DNA of 42,198 nt, from the NCBI GenBank assembly GCA_900541195.1, contig UQIY01000017.1, positions 1 through 42,198 of the forward strand, in the 5' to 3' direction. Both the position numbers and the translations under genes were made by a program. Within the stretch, counting starts at the first letter, position 1; the number at the start of each line of letters is the position of its first letter. Below are positions 24,829-30,772 of the stretch, in pieces. The DNA is from an uncultured Collinsella sp. GTDB lineage: Bacteria > Actinomycetota > Coriobacteriia > Coriobacteriales > Coriobacteriaceae. The notes below the pieces were generated by a model, which worked only from the letters and a program-made list of their open reading frames with translations, searched no databases and was not told where the DNA came from.

Positions 24829-25672
24829 GTGCGAGAGCAATATCGATGAGCTGATTGTCCCCGAGCTTGCGGGAATTGCTGGGACGGTTTCGTCAAGGCT
24901 CTCTGATTTCCGGGATTGGCGCGGCGATGCTTCTGCGGATGTTTCCGAGTTGGAGACAGCCGCTTCGGACCTTGAGGTTTGCGGGCTGACCGTTACGGCG
25001 ATTGATTTCGCAAATCCGTGCGCGCGCTACTCCGAGGTTTCCTTTGAGCTCGGCGGGTATGTCGTGCACGGCCGTTTGATTGAGCCTGTTGGTCGTGACC
25101 GGGCATCCGAGCTTGTGCCACTATGCCTGATGTTTCACGACATCGACCGACCCGTGCGGGGATGGCATCACATGACGCGGTTTGCCGCCATGGGATATGC
25201 CGTGCTTGCGCTGGACGATGAGACTATTGGATCCAGCGATCTGCAGCAGGGGATTACCTCGCCTGCTTTTGTCGAGCGTGTCCGTTGGGGCTGCGCGTTG
25301 GCGAAGGTTGCGCGCAACCTTGATGGCATGGATCCCGACCGCATCTTTGCATGGGGCGAGGGCCTTGGCGGCGGTGTCGCGCTGGCGGTTTCTGCTCTGG
25401 ACGAGCGGGGCCTTGCCTGCACGGCGCTTGCCAATCCGCTTCCCAGCGGTCTCGAGACGCTGTCGCCTCGGGTTCGTGGCTCGGTGCTCATGGGCACATC
25501 GCTCATGGATACCGTGAGTGATCCCAAGGGCCAGTTTGCCGTATTCAACGGTCTTGAGTGTGACCGGAGGCATATCATCTATGCCAAATACGCTCACGAG
25601 CGCATCAATGCGTTCGAAAACGAAGTCGTCGACTTCTTTAACCAAACGTTCTATTCGTGTTCTTTGGCCTAG
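24821..25672 (+). CDS. AXE1-like paralogue lacking the catalytic serine
   Basis: A 283-residue protein related to the preceding esterase. The region RIFAWGEGLGGGVALAVSALD aligns without gaps to RVFVNGASQGGGLGIATCALN of the active enzyme, putting Gly181 where the nucleophile Ser183 should be. The Asp (D230, in GTSLMDTV) and His (H259, in YAHE) positions are kept, and QFAVFNGLECDRRH matches QFAVYNNLTCEKRH. The frame is intact and its start has a very strong RBS (AAGGGAGGGGAGG), so it is expressed and is not a decaying pseudogene. It may bind ligand, form a hetero-oligomer with the active esterase, or use another mechanism. The 8-nt overlap (ATGTCTAA) couples its translation to the active esterase. 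Confidence 0.8.
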   Translation: MSKCESNIDELIVPELAGIAGTVSSRLSDFRDWRGDASADVSELETAASDLEVCGLTVTAIDFANPCARYSEVSFELGGYVVHGRLIEPVGRDRASELVPLCLMFHDIDRPVRGWHHMTRFAAMGYAVLALDDETIGSSDLQQGITSPAFVERVRWGCALAKVARNLDGMDPDRIFAWGEGLGGGVALAVSALDERGLACTALANPLPSGLETLSPRVRGSVLMGTSLMDTVSDPKGQFAVFNGLECDRRHIIYAKYAHERINAFENEVVDFFNQTFYSCSLA

Positions 25673-25699
25673 ACGGCCTGGACACCGCCAACAAGAGTG

Positions 25700-25720
25700 G
25701 GCGGCATAGGGCTGCCCGCC
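25700..25720 (+). other. Small intercistronic hairpin before the nanA-like gene
   Basis: GGCGGCA (25700-25706) pairs with TGCC-C-GCC (25713-25720) with one bulged C and a 6-nt loop, 20 nt before the start of the aldolase gene. No T-run. Confidence 0.5.
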
Positions 25721-25740
25721 AGACAACTAAGGAGATTCTT

Positions 25741-26661
25741 GTGGCAACTCAGAAATTCACCGGCGTTATCCCTCCCGTCGTTGTTCCCGATACCGAAGAC
25801 CACCAGCTCGACGTTGCCTCCTTTGAGCGCAGCATCAACCGCATGATCGATGCCGGCGTCGATGGCCTGTTCTTCCTGGGCTCCTCGGGCGAGGTCGTCT
25901 TCTCCACCGACGAGCGCCGTCGCCAGATTGTCGCAGAGGCCGTCCGTATCGTCGACCACCGCGTTCCCGTTCTGGTCGGCATCATCGATACCGAGACCGA
26001 GCGCATGATCGAGCATGGTAAGGTCGCTCAGGAGCTGGGCGCCGATGCGCTTGTCGCCACCTGCCCGTTCTATGCCCTGCAGGGCATGACCGAGGTCGAG
26101 GAGCACTTCCGCATCCTGCACGAGGAACTCGACCTGCCCATCTTCGCCTACGACATCCCCGTGTGCGTCCACACCAAGCTCCCCTGGAAGCTCCTTGCTA
26201 AGCTCGGCGCCGAGGGCGTCCTGGCCGGCGTCAAGGATTCCTCGGGCGATGACATCTCGTTCCGCTACCTCGTTCAGGAGAACGAGAAGAACGGCCATCC
26301 GATGAGCATCCTCACCGGTCACGAGGTCGTTGTCGACGGCGCTTACCTCGGTGGCGCCGACGGTTCTGTCCCGGGTCTCGCTAACGTTGAGCCCGAGGGC
26401 TACGTGCGCCAGTGGAAGGCCGCTCAGGCCGGCGACTGGGCTACCGTCAAGGCCGAGCAGGATCGCCTCAACGAGATTTCCCACATCTGGGATGTCACCT
26501 CGGGCGTTCAGGGCTATGCCGGCGGCGTTGGTGCCTTCAAGACCGCTATGAATCTCATGGGCATCTTCGACAGCCCGACCATGCCGCGCCCGGTGAAGGC
26601 CATGACCGGCGAGAACGTCGAGGCGATTAAGAAGGTCCTCCAGGACAACGGTCTCCTGTAA
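25741..26661 (+). CDS. NanA-like aldolase (DHDPS/N-acetylneuraminate lyase family)
   Basis: A 306-residue class I aldolase of the DHDPS/NAL superfamily. It probably splits N-acetylneuraminate into pyruvate and ManNAc. Visible are GSSGE (carboxylate-binding loop, usual GxxGE), the catalytic Tyr in FAYDIPV and the Schiff-base Lys in AGVKDSSGD. The family contains lyases, synthases and sugar-acid aldolases that sequence alone separates poorly; the assignment to NanA rests on the kinase and NanE genes that follow. Start: GTG at 25741, preceded by AAGGAGATTCTT; the longer in-frame ATG at 25657 lies inside the preceding gene and has no RBS. Codon use is strongly biased, like the binding-protein gene. 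Confidence 0.78.
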   Translation: MATQKFTGVIPPVVVPDTEDHQLDVASFERSINRMIDAGVDGLFFLGSSGEVVFSTDERRRQIVAEAVRIVDHRVPVLVGIIDTETERMIEHGKVAQELGADALVATCPFYALQGMTEVEEHFRILHEELDLPIFAYDIPVCVHTKLPWKLLAKLGAEGVLAGVKDSSGDDISFRYLVQENEKNGHPMSILTGHEVVVDGAYLGGADGSVPGLANVEPEGYVRQWKAAQAGDWATVKAEQDRLNEISHIWDVTSGVQGYAGGVGAFKTAMNLMGIFDSPTMPRPVKAMTGENVEAIKKVLQDNGLL

Positions 26662-26667
26662 AGCTTC

Positions 26668-26757
26668 CCCAGGCACCCGATCTTGGGGCTCAAGTGGTCG
26701 GGCGTGACCCATTAGGTCAACGCCCGACCACTTGAGCCCCAACCTCGGGCACCTGGG
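26668..26757. repeat. 90-nt near-perfect palindromic hairpin between nanA-like and nanK-like genes
   Basis: 26683-26709 pairs fully (27 bp) with 26715-26742, with a single bulged A at 26719 and a loop of 5. After a 2x2 internal loop, CCCGA (26676-26680) pairs with TCGGG (26745-26749). After another 2x2 loop, CCCAGG (26668-26673) pairs with CCTGGG (26752-26757). In all, 38 bp. No T-run follows on either strand, so it is not a classical terminator. It starts 6 nt after the aldolase stop. No flanking target-site repeat was found. Confidence 0.9.
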
Positions 26758-26831
26758 AAACCTTTATCATGCTGCGGCGATAACACCGCCTTCATTTCCT
26801 GTAGTTGTTTTTATCTCCTAAGGAGAACGAC

Positions 26832-27797
26832 ATGGAGAACAAGTACGTCTGCTCTGTCGACATCGGCGGAACTAAGATCGCGACCGCCATTATGGAGTAC
26901 CCGGCTGACGGCAGCGTGCCCCATCCCGTATTTGAGGCCGAGGTTCCTACTGAGGCCCAGGAGGGCGGCGAGGCCGTCTTCCAGCGTATCGAGGCGTCCA
27001 TCAAGGCCGCTCTTGAGGCGAATCCCGATGTCGAGGTCCTCGGTGTCGGTATCGGTGCCGCAGGCGTCGTCGATCCCAAGACGGGCGCCATCGCGTATGC
27101 CAACGAGATCATGCCCGGCTGGTCCGGCGTTCAGTTGGGGCCGCGCCTGCGCGAGGACCTTGGTCTCCCCGTTGCCGTGGTGGGCGACGTGCAGGCTCAT
27201 GCTCTGGGCGAGGCCCACTGGGGCGTCGGCAAGGGCAAGTTCTCCGTCTTGTGTCTGGGCATCGGTACGGGCATCGGCGGCGCATATGTCGAGAACGGCC
27301 GCGTGATGCAGGGCTTCCATGGTGCTGCCGGCCATATGGGCCACATCGAGTGTTCGGCTGCCGCCGGCATTCCCTGCGCCTGCGGGCGTTCTGGCCATCT
27401 TGAGTCGGTAGCCTCGGGCACCTCGATTGGCCGTATGTACGACGAGCGCTTCGGTCGCGTCGACCCCAGCCGTCCTTCGGTCGGTCGCGACGTGAACGAC
27501 CTGTGCCGTGCTGGCGACGCAAAGGCGACCGAGGTCATCCATGACGCCGGCTTTGCGCTGGGTGCCAGCTTGGGCTCGCTCGCTAACATCCTGGACCCTG
27601 AGGTCATCGTGCTTTCGGGTGGCGTGATTCACCAAGGTCCCGATTGGCGTTCGCAGACGTGGAAGGATTCGGTGCACGAGGGCTATGCCAGCCAGGCGCT
27701 CGATCCGCTTCAGGACACGCCGATCCTCATCGGTTCTCTGGAGGGCGATGCTCCGCTCATCGGTGCCGCCGAACACCTTCTTGCATCGTTGAAGTAA
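26832..27797 (+). CDS. nanK: ROK-family sugar kinase, probable N-acetylmannosamine kinase
   Basis: A 321-residue ROK kinase that probably phosphorylates ManNAc to ManNAc-6-P with ATP. The N-terminal phosphate-binding motif DIGGTK is at 10-15, the likely catalytic Asp is D119 in GDVQAHALGE, and the second ATP site is GIGTGIGGA (143-151). The ROK zinc motif reads GHMGHIE (167-173) then C182-A-C184-G-R-S-G-H189-L-E. The third Cys of the usual CxCGxxGC is replaced by His, still a possible zinc ligand. ManNAc specificity is inferred from position between nanA-like and nanE genes; glucose or other hexosamine kinases look the same. ATG at 26832 follows AAGGAGAA. Large hairpins flank the gene on both sides. 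Confidence 0.82.
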   Translation: MENKYVCSVDIGGTKIATAIMEYPADGSVPHPVFEAEVPTEAQEGGEAVFQRIEASIKAALEANPDVEVLGVGIGAAGVVDPKTGAIAYANEIMPGWSGVQLGPRLREDLGLPVAVVGDVQAHALGEAHWGVGKGKFSVLCLGIGTGIGGAYVENGRVMQGFHGAAGHMGHIECSAAAGIPCACGRSGHLESVASGTSIGRMYDERFGRVDPSRPSVGRDVNDLCRAGDAKATEVIHDAGFALGASLGSLANILDPEVIVLSGGVIHQGPDWRSQTWKDSVHEGYASQALDPLQDTPILIGSLEGDAPLIGAAEHLLASLK

Positions 27798-27814
27798 ACA
27801 TAACTACCAAGTGC

Positions 27815-27912
27815 GCCTTCTGAGGTGCCGCAGATTGACGTGAAAGAGGAGCGAAGCGTACTTCGGTACGCGAGCGACGGTTTGAACGTCAAGGTGCGGT
27901 GTCTCAGAAGGC
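27815..27912. repeat. 98-nt multi-stem hairpin with UUCG loop between nanK and nanE
   Basis: Outer stem GCCTTCTGAG (27815-27824)/CTCAGAAGGC (27903-27912), 10 bp; then CCGCA (27828-27832)/TGCGG (27895-27899); then TTGACGT (27835-27841)/ACGTCAA (27886-27892). At the tip GCGTAC-TTCG-GTACGC (27856-27871) is a 6-bp stem closed by a C(UUCG)G tetraloop. TGTTTTGAG follows, so weak termination in the + direction is possible. It fills most of the nanK-nanE gap. Confidence 0.9.
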
Positions 27913-27937
27913 TGTTTTGAGAAAGGTTGAGTCGAAC

Positions 27938-28624
27938 ATGACCGTTGATCCTTTGATCCAGTCCCTGAAGGGCAAGCTCGTCGTGAGTGTTCAGGCGTAT
28001 ATGGGCGAGCCGCTTCGTACGCCCGAGACCATGGCTCAAATGTCTCGCGCCTGCGAGCTTGGCGGCGCCGCCGCTATTCGCTGCCAGGGTCTTGCCGACA
28101 TCGCCGCCATTAAGGGCCGCTGTGAGGTCCCCGTCATCGGCTTGTGGAAGGATGGACACGAGGGCGTCTACATCACGCCGACGCTGCGTCATGCTCGCGC
28201 CTGCGTTGCTGCGGGTGCCGACATCGTGGCAATTGATGCCACTGATCGCCCGCGTCCTGATGGCAAGACCGTCGAGGACACCTTCCGTCCGCTGCACGAG
28301 GAGGGTGTGCTCCTGATGGCCGACTGCGCCACCATCGAGGACATTCGCCGTGCGGTTGATATGGGCTTTGACCTGGTATCCACTACGCTTTCTCATGGTG
28401 TCGCCGCCATCGACTGCACCATGGCCGATGGCCCCGATCTGCCGCTCCTGCGTCAGGCGACCGAGGAATTCCCCGGTCTTCCCATCATCTGCGAGGGCCG
28501 CGTGCACACGCCCGAGGAAGCCCGCGCCGCGATTGATGCGGGCGCCTGGGCCGTTGTCGTCGGCACCGCCATCACGCACCCCACGAGTATTACAAGTTGG
28601 TTCAAGGCTGCGCTTGAGGCGTAA
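27938..28624 (+). CDS. nanE: N-acetylmannosamine-6-phosphate 2-epimerase
   Basis: NanE converts ManNAc-6-P to GlcNAc-6-P, the last dedicated step of sialic-acid catabolism. The 228-residue protein is a (beta/alpha)8 barrel. LVVSVQAYMGEPLRTPE is typical at the N-terminus. Lys71 in VIGLWKDGHEGVYITPT and Glu186 in IICEGRVHTPEEA occupy the positions of the catalytic Lys and Glu known in NanE, and AGAWAVVVGTAITHP forms the C-terminal phosphate-binding turn. ATG at 27938 with AGAAAGGTTG upstream; an in-frame GTG at 27899 lies inside the hairpin element. This is the clearest functional marker of the operon. A terminator follows, so it is the last gene. NagA and NagB, needed next, are not in the window. 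Confidence 0.95.
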   Translation: MTVDPLIQSLKGKLVVSVQAYMGEPLRTPETMAQMSRACELGGAAAIRCQGLADIAAIKGRCEVPVIGLWKDGHEGVYITPTLRHARACVAAGADIVAIDATDRPRPDGKTVEDTFRPLHEEGVLLMADCATIEDIRRAVDMGFDLVSTTLSHGVAAIDCTMADGPDLPLLRQATEEFPGLPIICEGRVHTPEEARAAIDAGAWAVVVGTAITHPTSITSWFKAALEA

Positions 28625-28675
28625 GACAGGCCTCGTATCCGCTTGGGGCGGTATACTCAATAAAGGCAATTGATC

Positions 28676-28711
28676 GCGCGGGATCCGCTGGCCGGGTCCC
28701 GCGCTTGTTTT
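28676..28711 (+). terminator. Terminator of the nan operon / rapZ leader hairpin
   Basis: GCGCGGGATCC (28676-28686) pairs with GGGTCCCGCGC (28694-28704), 11 bp with one G.T and a 7-nt loop, followed by TTGTTTT. It lies directly before the rapZ RBS. A TATACT at 28652-28657 lies upstream of it, so if that is the rapZ promoter the hairpin would act as an attenuator in the rapZ leader. Confidence 0.82.
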
Positions 28712-28722
28712 AGGAGGCACAT

Positions 28723-29643
28723 GTGCAAAAGGGAGATGCCATGGATGCGGCGGAGCGCTCGGAGCGCATCCCCGATATCGTCATCATCACCGGAATGTCC
28801 GGATCGGGCCGAACGCAGGCCATGCATGTGTTCGAGGACATGGGCTATTTTTGCATCGACAACTTGCCTCCGCGTCTGATCGCCCAGCTTGCCGAACTCG
28901 TCGGCATCAATACGGGCGTGGGCAGGCATCTTGCCGTCACCTGTGACCTGCGCAGCCAGGGCTTGTTCGATGAGCTGCTCGATGCCGTTGCCGCACTCGA
29001 GGAGCGGGAGATGAGCTGTGACATCGTGTTTCTCGAGGCCTCTGACGAGGTGCTGATCCGTCGTTATAGCGAAAACCGCCGCCGCCACCCCATTGCCAAG
29101 CCGGGGGAGACTACGGCCGATGCGATTCAGCGCGAGCGCCTGCAGCTGCAGGGTGTGCGCGATCGAGCCGATATGATTATCGATACGAGCCGCTTGCGCA
29201 CTTCTGCTCTGCGCAATAAATTGCGCATGGCGTTCTCCGAGCTGTCCGACCAGCAGCTCATGGACGTTCACGTGTTCTCGTTTGGCTTTAAGCACGGCAT
29301 GCCCGTCGAGGCGGACATTATGATCGACGTTCGCTTCCTGCCCAATCCGTTCTACGATCCCGAGATGCGCACCATGACCGGTCTCGATAAGAAAGTCTCT
29401 GACTTTGTTTTGGACCATCCCAAGACCCAGGAGTTCTGGAAGGCTTGGACGCAGCTGCTCGATACGGTCATGCCCGGCTATATCGCGGAGGGCAAGCCAC
29501 AGCTTTCTATTGCCATCGGCTGCACGGGCGGTCAACACCGCAGCGTTGCCATCGCCGAGGCCACGGCACGTTATTTGGAAGGCGCCCAATATCACGTGAG
29601 CATTTCCCATCGCGACCTGTCGCGCGCCAACACGAAAGCATAG
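28723..29643 (+). CDS. rapZ: RapZ/YvcJ-family nucleotide-binding protein
   Basis: A 306-residue P-loop protein of the RapZ (YvcJ) family. In E. coli RapZ is an RNA-binding adaptor controlling glucosamine-6-phosphate synthase through a small RNA; in Gram-positives its role is less clear. The Walker A reads GMSGSGRT (24-31) with Arg in place of Lys, a form I recall from actinobacterial members. DNLPP, HPIAKPGETTADAIQRER and the C-terminal IAIGCTGGQHRSVAIAE signature identify the family. Start: GTG at 28723 with AGGAGG five bases upstream; ATG at 28741 with AAAGGGAG is an equally possible start and would drop six residues. The whiA start is only 6 nt after its stop. Sitting next to an operon that yields GlcNAc-6-P may be coincidence. 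Confidence 0.92.
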   Translation: MQKGDAMDAAERSERIPDIVIITGMSGSGRTQAMHVFEDMGYFCIDNLPPRLIAQLAELVGINTGVGRHLAVTCDLRSQGLFDELLDAVAALEEREMSCDIVFLEASDEVLIRRYSENRRRHPIAKPGETTADAIQRERLQLQGVRDRADMIIDTSRLRTSALRNKLRMAFSELSDQQLMDVHVFSFGFKHGMPVEADIMIDVRFLPNPFYDPEMRTMTGLDKKVSDFVLDHPKTQEFWKAWTQLLDTVMPGYIAEGKPQLSIAIGCTGGQHRSVAIAEATARYLEGAQYHVSISHRDLSRANTKA

Positions 29644-29649
29644 GTCTGC

Positions 29650-30579
29650 ATGTCGTTTACCGCCGAGGTGCGTGACGAGCTCGCGCGCTGCGAACCCGAA
29701 TGTGAATACTGCGATTTGTCGACGCTTGCCGCCCTGACGCGTGTGAGCGGTACACTTTCGCTGGCCGGCTCCGGGCGGTATCGTTTGACGGTCGCGACCG
29801 AGACGGGTGCCGTCGCGCGCACGATGATCACACTGACGCATCGCATCCTTAAGCTCAAAACGGAATTCACCGTTCGTAAATCGGTCTTGCATAAGGTCCG
29901 TAACTATCTCATTACCCTGCCCGATCAGCCCGACCTGGACAAGGCTCTGGTGCTGCTGGGCATTCTCGACCGCAGGGGAGGGCTCGTCGCTGGTGTTCCC
30001 CGGCACATCGTTGCCCGTCCCTGCTGCAGGCTTGCCTACATCCGCGGCGCGCTCATCGCCGGCGGTTTCGTGGCCGATCCACGCGGCGATTTTCATTTGG
30101 AGATTGCGGTGCAGGGCGAGCAGTATGCCCGGGGACTTTGCGATCTATTGGAGCAGATTGGGGTCCATGCGCGCGTTAACGCGCGGCGCGGATCCTTTGC
30201 CGTCTACATTAAGAGCGCCGAGGAGATCGAGCAGCTTCTAAAGCTGGTCGGCGCCAAGCGCAGCGTTGCCGAGATCGAGGAAGCGCGCGCGGTCAAATTG
30301 GTTAAGAACGACGTAAACCGTCGCGTGAATGCCGAGCTGGCCAATCAGACCAGAAGTGCGGGTGCCGCCCAGCATCAGCTTGCGTTGATCGATGAGCTCG
30401 AACAGCGGGGTTTGCGCGACACGCTTCCGGACGCCTTGGCGGTCTTTTGCGACCTGCGCGAGCGCTATCCTGATCTGTCACTGCGCGATCTGGGGGAGAT
30501 GGCTGACCCTCCCTTGTCGAAGTCGGCCCTCTACCATCGAGTTTTGAGGCTTGAAAAGCTCATTGAAGCAAACAGGTAG
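29650..30579 (+). CDS. whiA: DNA-binding protein WhiA
   Basis: A 309-residue WhiA protein, a regulator with a LAGLIDADG-homing-endonuclease-like N-terminal domain and a C-terminal helix-turn-helix. In Streptomyces it controls sporulation division; in Bacillus it affects division and chromosome segregation. Visible marks: MSFTAEVRDELAR start, KSVLHKVRNYLI, RPCCRLAYIRGALIAGGFVADP (the LAGLIDADG-like core), RNDVNRR-like KLVKNDVNRRVNAELANQTRSAGAA and the C-terminal LSLRDLGEMADPPLSKSALYHRVLRLEKL helix-turn-helix. The organism's lineage does not sporulate, so a division or growth role is likelier. It follows rapZ by 6 nt; yvcK, usually between them, is absent. Gap-pgk-tpiA follow as in other Actinobacteria. 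Confidence 0.95.
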   Translation: MSFTAEVRDELARCEPECEYCDLSTLAALTRVSGTLSLAGSGRYRLTVATETGAVARTMITLTHRILKLKTEFTVRKSVLHKVRNYLITLPDQPDLDKALVLLGILDRRGGLVAGVPRHIVARPCCRLAYIRGALIAGGFVADPRGDFHLEIAVQGEQYARGLCDLLEQIGVHARVNARRGSFAVYIKSAEEIEQLLKLVGAKRSVAEIEEARAVKLVKNDVNRRVNAELANQTRSAGAAQHQLALIDELEQRGLRDTLPDALAVFCDLRERYPDLSLRDLGEMADPPLSKSALYHRVLRLEKLIEANR

Positions 30580-30624
30580 TTGAGCGAAACTGCTTATATA
30601 GGGATTGAACTGCTGTTTTACTCT

Positions 30625-30700
30625 TTAAAACGTTTTAACGTAAATTTGATTTTCAATTTCGAGCATTCTCGTGAAATTCAAGTCAAAAAAAAGGTATATT
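30625..30700 (+). promoter_or_regulatory. Promoter region of gap with a TTAAAACGTTTTAA palindrome
   Basis: The 193-nt gap between whiA and gap is AT-rich. TTAAAACGTTTTAA (30625-30638) is a perfect 14-bp palindrome with a central CG, as in operators of LacI-family regulators. TATATT (30695-30700) is a good -10, with GTGAAA (30671-30676) 18 bp upstream as a poor -35. A GC-rich fold follows in the 5' leader (30720-30757). Regulator unknown. Confidence 0.45.
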
Positions 30701-30772
30701 AGGCGAGTGGTTAGTTTGTGGGCCTCAACGGCGGGCGCTGTAGCTCGCGGGGGCCTTACGAAAGGAGACACA

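Noticed and set aside
24821..25672. Calling the second esterase-like gene a pseudogene
   Set aside because: The frame is full length, has an excellent RBS and conserved flanking motifs. Loss of one catalytic residue indicates a pseudoenzyme, not decay.
26668..27912. Treating the two large palindromes as insertion sequences or MITEs
   Set aside because: No target-site duplication or transposase is visible and the two elements are unrelated in sequence. They are reported only as hairpin elements pending a genome-wide copy count.
28795..28818. RapZ Walker A with Arg instead of Lys as a sign of an inactive protein
   Set aside because: From memory, actinobacterial RapZ proteins commonly have this Arg, so it is probably a lineage trait and not damage.
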